Position numbers and translations under genes: made by a program. DNA of 64,000 nucleotides from Alloascoidea africana (taxonomy: Eukaryota; Ascomycota; Alloascoideomycetes; Alloascoideales; Alloascoideaceae). Positions 23,685-35,950 of this stretch are shown in pieces. The stretch spans positions 62,001 through 126,000 of the forward strand of contig JAKTTT010000047.1 of NCBI GenBank assembly GCA_030581615.1, read 5' to 3'. The notes beneath the pieces are model-generated. The model had not been told where the DNA came from, ran no database searches, and was given only the letters and a program-made list of their open reading frames with translations. Position 1 is the stretch's first letter; every line of letters starts with the position of its first letter.

Positions 23685-24932
23685 ATGGCAATGCCGACTC
23701 TAACAATGATCACGCCCAGCTCCCTCATCGAGTTCAACCCAGCGGTTAAATTCAACAACAAAGCTGGCTGTCGCAACGATATAAAGTAAGTGCACCTTTT
23801 CTATGTACACTCAGGACATAAACTAATCTTTTACCATAGGCTTCCCCCAATATCGTCCATAACTTCGCTGCCCGCTCTTATGAAAGTTAGTGTTGCCAAG
23901 CACGACTCATTGTCACCTTCTATCAAGTCCATTGCAATTTCAGAACCAAAAACTGAAACTAAATGTATTCGGTTTCCTTCGATAACTATGAGTATAGATG
24001 CTATCACAAACAAGAGTGATGATAAGCCTATTGAGGATAAGGACAAAAATGCATGTTCGCTGATAGGGACCAAAAGAAAAGTGGACTCTGCTGATCTGAC
24101 AGCAGAAAAGCCTCTTGAAGAGCGTGATCTATTGGCACGGCCCAAAAAAATGAAGAGAACATGCTCTGAGAATATTCATCAAGCTCCTTTGATGGCTAAC
24201 ATCTCAAATGCCACACCTTCGCCTACAATGGCCCAGATTCGGGTCGCTATGAGCCCTGTGACGCTACCATCAATATCTAGGCCTTTGAATCAACAGCCCT
24301 CATGTTTTGAGTCTAGCGTGGCAAGTTCTCAGAATAGCGTGCCTCTTGCACATAGTGGCAACTACCAGCCTCCGCTTCCTATACCTGTGAATCATCATCA
24401 TCATACACCTTACCAGCCTTTTCCCCTTGGACAAGATCACACTACAGCCGTTTCACCGCTATTCCCTCCCTTAGCGCCAAGCATATACTCTTTCCCTCCA
24501 CAATATACCTCTCAAGCCCCTGTCTTATCAGGAATTCCCAGATCGACGCCGTGTCTAATTCCGATGATTCCTGGAGTCATGAAAAATGACACAGGCATAA
24601 ACCTAAATCCAAACCTAAATACCAATTACAGTATTGATATGAACCTGAATGTCAACATGAAGCCACAGCTGCGATGCCATAGATGTGGCGTCACACAGAC
24701 TCCTGAATGGCGACGGGGGCCAAACGGTGCAAGAACATTGTGTAATGCGTGTGGCCTTTTCCACGCAAAGTTGGTGAAGAAGAAGGGAAAAGAAGCTGCA
24801 AATGCCATCATTCTTGGTCACCAACATCAACAAATGCACCACCGATATAAGGTACAGATCCAGGCCATGAATAGTGGTCTTCGAAGGATATCTGATAACT
24901 TTGTCGTGGCAAATGGTCCAATTGTGAGATAG
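23685..24932 (+). CDS. GATA-type zinc-finger transcription factor (Gat2-like, class IVb)
   Basis: Exons 23685-23785 and 23840-24932 are joined across a 54 nt intron (GTAAGT donor, ACTAAT branch, CATAG acceptor), giving 397 aa. The single zinc finger near residues 312-337 is CX2CX18CX2C: CHRCGVTQTPEWRRGPNGA then RTLCNACGLFHAKL, followed by a basic KKKGKE tail. The 18-residue loop places it in fungal class IVb, as in Gat2 and Ash1 rather than the nitrogen GATA factors Gln3/Gat1. The N-terminal three quarters is Ser/Pro/Thr-rich with a His run and an Asn-rich stretch just before the finger. Exon 1 contributes MAMPTLTMITPSSLIEFNP. The finger is certain; which ortholog is not. Confidence 0.92.
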
Positions 24933-27900
24933 ACGCCACTTGGAAGTTTAATTTTCGTCCCTTGACATTGCGTTTCCTCTGGCTCTCCGTCAGCTTGTGA
25001 GAGCCATAAACAGAGGAAACAATGATTATCTGGAACTTCTTTTTTCGTCGTTGTTTCTTTCTGCATATAAATTATACGCTAAAGGTTTTGTATTTCATTT
25101 CGCTTCATGCCGGTTCTTTTTGTCATACATAAACTTAGTTGTGATTTTGGTGTTCAATGTTTTGTAATGTTAGCTTAAAAATGGGAATTGATTTTTGTTA
25201 TGATGATACACACAAGTAACTAAAATATAAGATGGAAAACTATTTACCACTAGAAAATTTTGTATTTGAAGAAAATTCCTGTTGGAACCTATTAATGACC
25301 TAACACTGGCGTCCTTTGGAGTGGCAAGTACTCCTTCACCAGAGGAAGCTCTGGCATTTGGATAACACTAATGTCGCGAGCTTGTACCGGCGATAACAGT
25401 CTATTATGTCAACATGGGAAAACATATCTTCATGTCTACTTTCACTAGTTCTAAAATGTTTTATGGTTTAACTAATTGGTTTCTTCTGCATTTGATACTA
25501 AGTATCAAGGAAAACATTTCCCTCAATGTGAATAAAAAATAGTTCTACTACAGGTCATCAACGGATAAAGGTTAGTCAAAGTTTGTCTGATCAGCAGCTA
25601 GAGTGCACTGTTGAAAGACGTACATTTTTCTAAAACAACAAGAGGGATTAACGATGAAGTTTAAGGAGATTTCACCAACAAATCGTATCAATGGACCTTA
25701 AAGAGATGATCCAATCAAACTTTTGTACTAAAGAATATAAGTTGGATTCCCTTGAAATTTAAAAGAGAGGAATGAGTGACGGTGCATTGATTCTGATGGA
25801 AACAAATATTCCAGTATATTCTTTTTGTTCCCTAAACTCAAAGATGTAGTACGATTAATACAACCCTAGACGCCTCCAATCTACAAGAATTGTCATTAAA
25901 ATGTGATCTATGCTTTTCGTATGCAAAGGAAGTGTTTAAGAGACCAAAAGTAGGTTGCAGAAAGTGGAAGAAATTTTTATTCTAATGGTTCAGGGTGGAA
26001 CTAGAATAATTGATTAGATTAGGTTTACAACGGCGACGGGAATCTCCGTGGAAGTTAACTGCTCCTTTAAGATAATTAGAGTCAACAATAGAGAAAAAAG
26101 CTATAAAAAACAAACCTATTAGGTCATTTGAGGATCAAGACGTTTAGGGTCTGAAATCTTTGCAAAACGCAGAAGAAATTCAGAACATATCGGGCGCTAA
26201 AAAGTTTTTGCCGACATCTGTGAACGTTGGTCTGATAAGTGATAGTTTTCTTTCATGTCTTCCATGTTGTTAAGGTCTTAAAGGGAGCCAAACTTAACAC
26301 TCGATATGTCCGTGAGAATTAGGCAGAGACAACTTCAATTCAGGGCGTTTTGAAAAATGAAAGTAGGTGGTTTCCACGCCGATAGGCCTAAGCTTAAGCT
26401 TAAGATTCATATTCTTATGATTGCTCTTTTCTAGTTCCCGCGACATAATTGACGAATACTACTATAATTCCAGGTACTAAGTTATACTGTTTTTCTGGTA
26501 AGTGACGGACTGTTTTAGTTCAACCAATGATTTAAGATTTGATTCTGTTATTTGTGTCTCTTATCCAGATACTATACCGTAGCTTTTGTTCTTGGTATGT
26601 GCCTTCCTGACGTACAGTAGAGATCTGAAAGGCTGGGTCATTAACTTCATAGAGACGTGTTTTTTCTGATCCCATAGACAATTGATGTGGTTGGAATACG
26701 TAATAGTACTCAACCAGACAGTAAGATATGCCTATTTTGCAAAAATACCACGCTTTCTCCAACGCGCCCAAACGTCAGAGGTAGAAAGTTGCCATTAGTA
26801 TGATTTAGACAGTACCCCAAAGTGCTTTCTTATGAACACTGGATAGTATCCAACCACGGTTCCACAAGTTGTTTGCGACTGTTAAATCCGTTGGGTTTGT
26901 TTCAGATACACCCTACTGAGAACTCGCTACTTTTGTCCAATGCCCAAGCACTTATGATTTTTGAAATAAGGCAGCGAATCACCTATCGCAATTTCTGGTT
27001 TTATAGAACTAGTTGTTTTTTAGAGCACAATCTCAAGGAGTTGATAGATTCATTTGGTGGTTTTTATCCGTGGAAAATGGTTCATATCTGATCTATGAAT
27101 AGACAAGCTATTGAAAAATCAGGAGCAGAGGATATTAGCATGAAGGCCCACAGTTTTTGCTTGTAACCAAATAATACTAGCTTTATGTCATGATCATGAT
27201 TATTTCAATATTCTCCTTTAATGGGCAGGAAAAATCCGATCGTGGCCGTGCTGCCTCACCCTTTGCTTAATTCCAAATAAAGAAGATTGGCACGCGTGGC
27301 TAGCTTCAATCCCATTAAAGGTTCTTCTCTTCCAAAAACTGAAGTCAAAATCTTTTTGTGCCGTTTATCAAGGGGGAAGCAAAAATCACTCAACAACAAT
27401 GTTTGAGTTTTTGACTTCAATAGCATAAGATCTGAGTAACATTCCCTGTAGTAAATGCCAACTGTTAAGTTTTACCTTGGATACTTATTGATAAAACAAA
27501 AAAAAATTGTATAAAATTTTATACAAAATCTATAATTAAAGAATCTATTTAATGGACCAGTAATGTACTATCACAAACAAAAAGAATAAAAATCAACCAT
27601 CAAAAGCAACAATGAAAAATGAGAAATGACAATATGTAAGTTCAAGATAACAAAAAGGGTAAAAATCTTCCAATAATATCTATATCGTGAAGCAATAAAT
27701 CAGTGATAAAAATGTATTACCACTAATGGAAATGATGAGCCATTCCAAGAAGTCAATAACTGAGAAAAAAAAAGAAAAAGTGAATCGAACTGAAGCATGT
27801 ACATTAAGCTCAGTCGGAAAAAAAAAATTGATACAATAGTCAAAGTAACAAGGTAAAATCAAAGGAAAATATGTTGAGATTATCGACCGATCCTTATATG

Positions 27901-28123
27901 CCTGCTTGTTGAAAGCTTAGGTTGCCTTATCATGCCACAATCGAACCCGAAAATCAATCACTCAAAGTTTGAAAACAAAAAAACCACTGGATCAGTGTGC
28001 TCAAAGCTTTTCAATCCATACCAGTTTAATATTTGCACTTTGAGATTGAATTCGTTCATTCAGTAAAAAGCTCGTTATAATCGTAACATGATAATGATTT
28101 CTGTATCGGCACACTCACCCCCT
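24933..28123. other. 3.2 kb AT-rich intergenic region
   Basis: Convergent space between the GATA factor (+) and MTH1 (-). Only short open frames (up to about 90 codons, for example 26532-26771 minus and 26822-27091 plus) without domains. A small AAGCTTAAGCTTAAG repeat lies near 26391-26405. Nothing else supported. Confidence 0.6.
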
Positions 28124-29764
28124 TCAACCTGGAGTCCAGTTTAGCCCTAGCCTTGCATATATACCAGACTGCACAAGACCCCATATCTGTTCTTTTTCTG
28201 CTCTTGTCAAAACAGTCTTAGTCCGTTGCTGCTGATTTGAGGAAATGCCTGTGGAAGTGCAGTTGTTTGTGAGAGGAGGAAAATGCCCTTTTGTCTTTGT
28301 AAGCAAGGCCCGTTTAAGAAGAGAGTTAGAAGGCTGGCGTTGTGGTAGTCGCTGTTGCTGCTGTTGTTGTGCCTGAAGATCTTGAAATTTTTGTTTTTCC
28401 TGTTTTGCCTGAATGCAAGCTGTTTTGAAATCACTTCTAGTTTGGGCCTCACAACCCAAATTTAAGAGATAGTTTTCAATTATGTTCCTCCATTCTGGCT
28501 TTGTAAATGAACTATACTCCTCCTGGTCGCTGTCGATAAGCATTGCTCCTTCTTCTTCGAGTCTTTGTTGAACCATCATCCTATGCCGCTGTCTTGCTCC
28601 TTGCACTGTGTAGGTTGCAGTTTGTATGAGAAACTTTTCATCAAACTTGTGCTCTTTGTAGATATCCGAGTTGGCCAGACACTTTACAATCTCATCATCC
28701 GAGGCATTTAAGGGTAACAAATTTACTCGAAAGCCAGGTGGACTGTAAACTATCGGAATATTATTGTTCCATTCAGGGCGCAGTTGATCTACAATGAGGA
28801 GAGATCGGATGTCATTTAATTGCCAGTCCACCAAGTCCCTTTGTGTGAAAGCTGGACGCCCATTCTCGACCAACTCGTCAGAGTGAAAGATTTCAGGGGT
28901 ATACATATCTTCAAAGGATTTCGGGATAGCCTCTTCCAAGCTAATAACAGGGGCGGACAAAAACAAGGGAGGGTATTGACTCGGAAATTGAGCACCAACT
29001 CTTTTCCCACTTTGTGTTTGGGGCCGATCTACGAACTCATGGGTTTGGTCGAAATCATCACCGTTATTATCATTAAATGAAGTCGCAGTTGTACTAACTG
29101 TTGCTGTGTGGGAGAGAGGGATATCATTTGAGAAAATAGAGTCCTCATTTGTACATGCTGAGGTTGAAGTGGAGGTCGTGGTTGTCGAGTCTCTAGAATC
29201 TGTAGAAATTTGGTCACAGTTGTCTACCTCAATGCTCTCATATTGATCATCTGAAGATTGAGAAGCTACAGACTTGAGAGATTTGTTGGAGGTCGATCTT
29301 TTTAAACTTAGAGAAGATAGGAAATGTTTTACTTTCTTCCTTTGAGATTCTCTAGATGATCGAGAAGACCTTGAATTATTAGATGAAGAGGTGACAATTT
29401 GCCGCAGACTATTTCCATCTCCATTTTCGCTATTTGTTGAGCCATGAATCGTGGAGGAATTGGACACAATTGTTGAAGCTGAGGATGAAGAAGAACTACT
29501 CGAACTGGACCTCCTTGTTAGGTGGCACTGCTGATCAGCCTCATCAAGTGCTTCACAGTTGCACCCAGCTTCATTGCAATTAAAACTAGAAGCAAACCCG
29601 CTTTTTGACTTGAAAATCCGTATCTTGTCTTTTCCACGTGTGGAGTGTGTGCTGAGCTCTTCTTGAATAGCTTGTAACTGAGAGGTAATTTCTTTACGGG
29701 CCAAATCCGTAAAGACCTGAGGGGGGGCACCTCTTGTGTTCCGTGCCAGCGGATTTACAAACAT
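28124..29764 (-). CDS. MTH1: Mth1/Std1-family glucose-signalling regulator
   Basis: In S. cerevisiae Mth1 and Std1 bind Rgt1 and keep hexose-transporter genes repressed until glucose triggers their degradation through Snf3/Rgt2. The 546 aa frame is longer than yeast Mth1 (~433). It begins MFVNP, as the family does, and includes APPQVFTDLARKEI. The core follows: ISLEEAIPKSFEDMYTPEIF, GRPAFTQRDLVDW, NDIRSLLIVDQLRPEW around residues 312-330, then KPEWRNIIENYLLNLGCEAQ. It ends with the family terminus GIYARLGLNWTPG. Extra length comes from a Ser-rich region, a Cys-containing patch near residues 63-81 and a Gln run near the C-terminus. Having one copy fits a lineage that predates the yeast genome duplication. 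Confidence 0.93.
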   Translation of the reverse strand: MFVNPLARNTRGAPPQVFTDLARKEITSQLQAIQEELSTHSTRGKDKIRIFKSKSGFASSFNCNEAGCNCEALDEADQQCHLTRRSSSSSSSSSSASTIVSNSSTIHGSTNSENGDGNSLRQIVTSSSNNSRSSRSSRESQRKKVKHFLSSLSLKRSTSNKSLKSVASQSSDDQYESIEVDNCDQISTDSRDSTTTTSTSTSACTNEDSIFSNDIPLSHTATVSTTATSFNDNNGDDFDQTHEFVDRPQTQSGKRVGAQFPSQYPPLFLSAPVISLEEAIPKSFEDMYTPEIFHSDELVENGRPAFTQRDLVDWQLNDIRSLLIVDQLRPEWNNNIPIVYSPPGFRVNLLPLNASDDEIVKCLANSDIYKEHKFDEKFLIQTATYTVQGARQRHRMMVQQRLEEEGAMLIDSDQEEYSSFTKPEWRNIIENYLLNLGCEAQTRSDFKTACIQAKQEKQKFQDLQAQQQQQQRLPQRQPSNSLLKRALLTKTKGHFPPLTNNCTSTGISSNQQQRTKTVLTRAEKEQIWGLVQSGIYARLGLNWTPG

Positions 29765-31566
29765 CGCGACGGGAGAGGGATGTTTACGGTGATTATCTTA
29801 CTTGCTCCCCTTGTAGTGTTTGCGGTGAGAGAAAAGAGAGTGGGATGGGTATGTTTGAGGGAAGGAAAAATGCAAATGTATCGGATACGCTAAGGAAAAA
29901 CTAGGCCCGGTTATTGTCCGGTTGGCACGCCTTAAGGGGGAGTCCGGATAATCTGGGCGGGTCGCGCGCACCCGATCGCCGCTCTCGGAAAAAAATGAAT
30001 GTGGGCGCGATCCTGGACATTATCTCTGATCTCTATTCTCTGAGCACCGGGGACTTGTGAGCTCTGGGTCTCCCTGCTCTCTCCAAATCTGTTGAATGTC
30101 CTGTTACTGGCGTCTCTGCTGAGCTTTTTCGCTGGTCGTTCAGACTCCAGACACTTCCCAGCGTTCACTTTTTGCCCTGGTCTAGAAACGTCAAAGCGGA
30201 AACAAAAGCATGCATCTTTTGCCTAGTTGATATGCGTGCATCATCCCCAACTTTTGTTTGAGTGTAAAGAACACCGACAAAACCCAAGAAAAATGCACCA
30301 CATGTGCCCCTTCAGTGGCCATTTCGCTGTTACTAGTTCTTTTACCCGTTTTCTACGCAGTGTACCCTCTTGTTACAAACGCTGATTTATTGATCTGCGA
30401 GATCCACATACAGGAACGAAAATCAACAACAAAAACAAAAGGGATTAAAGCCACGCTACAGCAGGTGGATCCAAGATAACGATAAAAAGCCAGATTTATC
30501 GTCAAATCTTACTCTTTGGGAAATAAGCATCTCACATTGTCTCTTCCTAATTATCATCATGTTGGGAAGATTTTCTTTGCCCCTAGCACTCCAAAAAAAT
30601 CTACATTCTTCTCTCTGATCAGGTTCCCCGCCCTTACCGTGGTGCATGTCTCAGTCTTTCTATCAGTACCGTACAGCTATTTGCTGTTTGAAAATCACTT
30701 GAAACAGTCGTCTAGAATCAGACTGTCTTTTTCTAATAGCAAATAGAGGATGCCAAGAAAACTTGTAAACGCAGCAGACATTTCAACGGTTTTTAAGATT
30801 CTCCCTCAATTTAGTCATTTCAGAGTAAGTACCCGATCATCCTGTCTTGTTTTGAGCAGACCGGCCCTGATCAGGCATAATCTGACTCATCAAAAAGGAT
30901 TATTATGCACAAAGAACAAAAGAGGAAAATTATGCAAATTGTTTCTTTTTAAACCTCGGTCGCTGTGAAAAAGTACCTGTTATAATGGTTGCTTAGCATG
31001 AATCGTTACAACCCTGCTACTTCCAACAAAAAAAAGATATCGGCCATACAATCGACAAAGGGGTACATATATTCCTTGTCTTTTTCAGTTTTGTAGTCTT
31101 GGCCTTTTTAAATTGTTGGATGACTCTTGATCTAATGACTAGTACATCATCATTCATTTCATTGCCTACATATTCTAGTTCCCCCCGTCAAACGAATCTG
31201 GTGGTTTAGCAAAATTCCAAACCCTAATCGAGTTTTAACTTGTTGTTATTGTTAGCCTTGATTACCAAACTTTTTTTCATCTTTCTAAATCGCTAATTCT
31301 AAATATGGGAACGCAGCTTTGTACTGATTCTGAAAAGAGAGACTTCAAATGTTAGCATTGAAAGCAAATGAATTCTATGAGTGCTATGTCTCTCTATTTC
31401 AATCTGTCTCCCTCACTATCTTAGTCATGATCGTCACATAATCAATACAGTATAAATATATCAAGATGCGGATAAAAATCAACGCGTAAAACTCTTAACA
31501 AGCAGTAATAAAAAAAAAAAATGGATAAATAACATAAAAAGCAAGCCAGTATCAAGCATTGATTTT
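29765..31566. other. intergenic region upstream of MTH1
   Basis: About 1.8 kb between the NTH1 stop and MTH1 start, both minus-strand. The first 400 bp next to MTH1 are GC-rich (likely promoter). The remainder is AT-rich. A short plus-strand frame at 30750 ends at a GTAAGT-like site (30822), but no partner exon is evident. Confidence 0.55.
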
Positions 31567-33798
31567 TCAAGAGGAAATATCAAAAAAGGTGTCTGCTGAA
31601 CTGAAGAAAACATCGGGGGGAGTACAAGTCCCCAAAGCCCTCTTTGCATGGCTATTCAACAATGTGAGTCCCAATATATAGCTCGCGTTGACCCATCCAA
31701 AACCTTCAGTAGCTGAGCCTTGATTGCCATATTCTGAATCCACACGATGAGGATCAACTTCCCTCGTAACATCGTACTTCTCAACAACAATTCCGTTGTA
31801 GTCCACAAAAGCCTTTGTCATGAGGTAAAGCCATCTGTAGCATAACCTCTCGGCATCATCCCCATATCCATACTTAATAAGACCGTTCCATGTCAGAATC
31901 TGATGTGGAGCCCAGCCATACGGATAATCCCATTGCCGGTTCGGTCTATGGAGTCCAGTCTCTCCTCTAGATTCCAAAGTGCAAGCAGCAAGGCCTCCAA
32001 ACATTTCAAACTTGGGAAGCGCCTCTTCAACAAGCTTCACCGCTTGTCTAGGCGATGCGACACCGGCCCACATTGTCCAGAATGTCGTTGCCGATTCATA
32101 AGTCATTTGCTCTTCAAGTTCTGTGTCGTAGTCAAAGAACATGCCCTTCTTCTCGTTCCACATATACTTGTTCATACGTTCACGTCGCAGTTTTGCCCTA
32201 CGAACCCACATAGCCGACCTTTCGACGGTACCATCTTCCATCTCCAAGGCATCTCCAAAATGGCTCCTGATAGTATGCGCAATATCAATTTCGTACTTGA
32301 ACAAAAGCGAGTTTAGGTCAACTGTGGCCAGTCTAGCGCACTTGTTCTCAAATCTGTAAGTAGTATCATGTCCAGATTCGCGCAGAGCAGCATCATGCAA
32401 AAAATACTCATCTAGGAAGGGCTCTTTAATAATGCCATCGTTATACAAGCGCTGAAACTCTTCAAAAGAAACGCCATGCTTTTCTGCATATGGCATTAAA
32501 ACGAGTTCAAAATGGCTAGCCTCTGTCTCCGGCGGTATACCCTTGCCATTTGGCCTATACCTAGACAGTCCTGACTTTGGATCTAATCTAGGTTCGCAGC
32601 ACCAGACTGTTTTGTACTCTTTGACCGCTGCCTGGAACGCCCTTTTCAAAAAAGGTTTGGCAACCTCTGAATCAAACTTGATCTTTTCGTACACTTTGAG
32701 GGTCATATCAGTCAAGAATGGGGGTTGAGAACGGCAGAGATAGTAACTTCTGTTGGCATTCAAGATCTTGCCATAGTGCTTGATCTCAAATATAAAGTGC
32801 TCGACCATTCCTTTAGCGACTTCTATCTTGTTATCGATAAGCAAACCAAGACATTCCATATAAGAATCCCATCCGTAGAGTTCATTAAATCTGCCACCTG
32901 GCACCAAGAAAGGGAAAGACTGTAGAGAAGTTTCGCCAGTTTCTGGATCCTCACATTTCTCCATGGCCAGAGCGAGAAACCCAGGTTTCGTATTGATTGA
33001 CTTGACATAATCCGGAGTTATCTCCTCGGGTAAAAGATTAACCTCCAGGTTTGCCTCTGGCTGCTCTTTTGCCACCTTCAAATAGTACTCATACTGTTCA
33101 GTTTCGGAATGGGGGATATAAATTCTCGGATTCCCAGCTCCATGCCGATCTTTGGGATCCTTCGCTACCATACGAATATTGGAGGCGTCGATTCTTCTTG
33201 TGAGAGCGTCCCAAAACTGAGTGGTAATAAGTCTCGAGAGTCTCTGTACCGGGTTTTCATTTAGCCTCTGTTCATCCAAAATAATGGCTTTCCTACCGAA
33301 TCTTTGGGCAAGTGTCAGTTCCTGAAGTAGGTTTGAAAGCATATAGGTTCCTCTAATTTCAACCTTGTTGTAACCGTTTGAATTGAATGTCCCCAATTGG
33401 AGAACTTTTGGTCCACAATCCTCTATTGTAATCTGGTTGTTTTGATCTGTATCCTCCACCTCCAAAAGGTGTTGCAAAGTAGCGTTCACATCGGAAATGA
33501 GAAATCTTCTGCTCCCGTTGATATTGAGTATATCCTGTGATCCTCTTCTTTTCAAAACGGGCGTAAATGAATCATCATCTCCATCTTGTGAGTTGTTGCT
33601 GCTATCGCTATCAGTTTTCCAGACATTTGCGTTTCTTGCAACCAGTTGGTGCAGGGTGGAAGTCGTTTTAACTCTGGAGATGCTGTTTTCGTTTAGCTTT
33701 GTAAGGTCGGTCTCAGGACCATAGTAGACCTCTGCCGCAGAAAACGGATCCAGATTCTGATGGCCAGCAAAGGGAACGGACACAGGCGAGTAGGTCAT
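31567..33798 (-). CDS. NTH1: neutral (cytosolic) trehalase
   Basis: Hydrolyses trehalose to two glucose molecules in the cytosol. The ATG at 33798 gives 743 aa, close to yeast Nth1 (751); the frame extends further upstream only through non-ATG codons. Near the N-terminus is [19 protein letters not shown] (residues 84-87) is a protein kinase A site matching the family's regulatory RRGS. The calcium-binding EF-like loop [12 protein letters not shown] spans 116-127, and [15 protein letters not shown] follows. Both trehalase signatures are present: [14 protein letters not shown] and [12 protein letters not shown]. The GH37 domain looks complete. Activation by PKA phosphorylation, 14-3-3 binding and calcium is known for yeast Nth1 and is inferred here from the conserved sites. 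Confidence 0.97.
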   Translation of the reverse strand: MTYSPVSVPFAGHQNLDPFSAAEVYYGPETDLTKLNENSISRVKTTSTLHQLVARNANVWKTDSDSSNNSQDGDDDSFTPVLKRRGSQDILNINGSRRFLISDVNATLQHLLEVEDTDQNNQITIEDCGPKVLQLGTFNSNGYNKVEIRGTYMLSNLLQELTLAQRFGRKAIILDEQRLNENPVQRLSRLITTQFWDALTRRIDASNIRMVAKDPKDRHGAGNPRIYIPHSETEQYEYYLKVAKEQPEANLEVNLLPEEITPDYVKSINTKPGFLALAMEKCEDPETGETSLQSFPFLVPGGRFNELYGWDSYMECLGLLIDNKIEVAKGMVEHFIFEIKHYGKILNANRSYYLCRSQPPFLTDMTLKVYEKIKFDSEVAKPFLKRAFQAAVKEYKTVWCCEPRLDPKSGLSRYRPNGKGIPPETEASHFELVLMPYAEKHGVSFEEFQRLYNDGIIKEPFLDEYFLHDAALRESGHDTTYRFENKCARLATVDLNSLLFKYEIDIAHTIRSHFGDALEMEDGTVERSAMWVRRAKLRRERMNKYMWNEKKGMFFDYDTELEEQMTYESATTFWTMWAGVASPRQAVKLVEEALPKFEMFGGLAACTLESRGETGLHRPNRQWDYPYGWAPHQILTWNGLIKYGYGDDAERLCYRWLYLMTKAFVDYNGIVVEKYDVTREVDPHRVDSEYGNQGSATEGFGWVNASYILGLTLLNSHAKRALGTCTPPDVFFSSADTFFDISS

Positions 33799-35950
33799 GG
33801 TGTTTATGTTCTCAAGGAGGAGGAATGAAAGAGAAGAGCTTTGGCGATGAGAATGATACACACTGAAAAAAAAAGAAGGGAATGAATATAATAATAGCCT
33901 CTATGTACAGTAACACTAACTTTAACGGTTATTAGAGAAGACCCAGAGTTAGCTTCAAAAACCCATTCAAAAAGGACAACCCAACAGAAACAAGTCAGCA
34001 CAGATAGTTGCAAAGAAGAGGGAAAAGCTGGACACTGCTTCACCTTTATAAGCGCTACACGTATAGCATACCTCAAAAAAAAAAAAAGAGGCAGATGGCT
34101 ATTGTTTTTGTGGGGCGAACTGTTTCAATTATAATAGCAAGCGCGAGAAACAGGGTTTTTGACCGCAGCGCTAGAACACCTCGACTTTTATCTCTTTCTT
34201 TTTTCCCGTTTTCTTTTTTTTCTTGAGATATTTAATAGCTTTGAGAGATGGAATGGAACATGATGTGAATGAAAAAGCTTTAAAGCATCCTTGGCCCCCA
34301 TGTTTCTAGAAATTCTGTGCCGTTTGCTTTCGTTAGTGGAAACGTGGAGGAGGAGCCGATGGAAAGCGTGCGATGGGCTCTCAGTGCTCACGTTTCGAAG
34401 GTCTCCTGGTGTCAATTTTGGCCAACATCCGGCATGTTCCATTTTAATTGTGAATTTCAAACCTCCTCTTTCCTCTCACTCTCCACACTTGGTAGTTTTT
34501 GGCAATTATCTGGGGATTTTGGATGTGGAAACAAAAAAAAGAAACAGGTCATGAGTGTTTACATTAGGTACGCATCGGTAAAATCTCAGGTCTGGCATGC
34601 GAGATGACTTGTCTTGGACGCTTCTGGCCTCCAAGAAGAAAGCCATGTTTTGATGAAATCGCAGAAATTGAAAATTTCAAATGGGGATGATGGAAGGGCA
34701 TGAACCAGCCATGAGACCAGTCCAAGTCTGTTTGCATAGGACTGGGACTAAATGCCATATACCCGAAAGCTTCAGGCATCCTGTTCGGCTGGGTGTGCTT
34801 AGCCTGAAGGATGAGAAAAAGCCGTATCGGTGGCTTATCTGCGGCCAGTGTAGATATGAAGCGGAACCACAAGGCCCATTCTCGGAATGTCTCTCCTTCG
34901 AGCCCTCTCGTGGCGGTCGAGTCTGGTGATATGACCAGTTCACAGGGTCCAGTGCTTGTGATTAGCTGGATAATAGCATGCTGCAACGAACAAGCCGAAG
35001 CCTGGCGCTTATGGCCTTGACCACAGCCTCCTTGCCTGCCCAGACGCCCTAACACGAATTACACAACCAGTGTACACGCTGTCGGTTTGCTAAAAATCTA
35101 TATTTAAGAGCAAGACATCTAGTTCTTTCATAGAAACAAGGACACGTTAAGCAGTACCGATAAGGGGAAATAGTGGTAGGAGTTACTGAATATGTCGATA
35201 CACAGGTGACTCTACAATACATTTCCAACACAGGTTTTTGTCCTTTGACCATTCCATTATTATTCTGGCTATGGCAAATATGGGAATGCGTGTGTGACCT
35301 TGGACATGATGAGAAAAGTGAAACTGGATTCAAATGTTAATTTAACTGGCCCGATAAGGCTTAAATAAAGGGTGATTTAGCCAATCTGTTATTTTTGCTC
35401 TCTTTTCCCATTTGCGCAATAGGAAAACCTTTCTCGAAAGCCCGTTTTGCGAACAACATTTTTTTGTTTCTGTGTAGTGAATGACTACATGACTCCAGTT
35501 GGACTTTCTATGCCCACTTTACAGCCAACTATGGGGAAGTGAGCACAAGCTTTGTGAGGCGAACAAAAAGATAGGTAGTTTTTGAAACAGTTCACTAGAC
35601 ATGGGAAAAGAATATCCATCGGTATACGCTCTGCCAATGAACAAACCCACAATGCTATAGATTAGTTGATTTCTATAATATATATGTTACTATTAATACG
35701 AGCAAAATGATGGTTATGTCTGTGCTGCCAGGGAACAATAAGACAGAAAAAAAGAAACAAGAAGAAAGTTTGTGGGAATAGCGTTAACCACTAGAGACAC
35801 ACAAACTCGTAGAAAATCCTGGCTACAGTCAATCAAAAGCAAAAACATCAATAACCACACCGACAAGTTCAGTTGATACCAAAAAAAAACACAAACAAAT
35901 AAAAAGAAAGGAAAGGATAGAGCAGTAAAAAAAGCGCGCGTGAGAGAGAT
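33799..35950. other. intergenic region upstream of NTH1
   Basis: 2.15 kb between the MNN10 stop and NTH1 start. A pyrimidine tract followed by CAG (minus strand, around 33863-33875) resembles a 3' splice site, so a 5' UTR intron in NTH1 is possible. A 163-codon minus-strand frame (34564-35055) begins with GTG, not ATG, overlaps open frames on the other strand and shows no domain; it is not called. The remainder is AT-rich. Confidence 0.5.

Noticed and set aside
30750-30968. Small plus-strand frame with a GTAAGT site after 24 codons
   Set aside because: No partner exon, no branch/acceptor pair that gives a sensible protein.
33799-33861. Longer NTH1 N-terminus beginning at 33861
   Set aside because: The codon is GTG; the ATG at 33798 fits the usual trehalase N-terminus.
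34564-35055. 163-codon minus-strand frame upstream of NTH1
   Set aside because: Starts at GTG, has no recognisable domain and overlaps open frames on the other strand.
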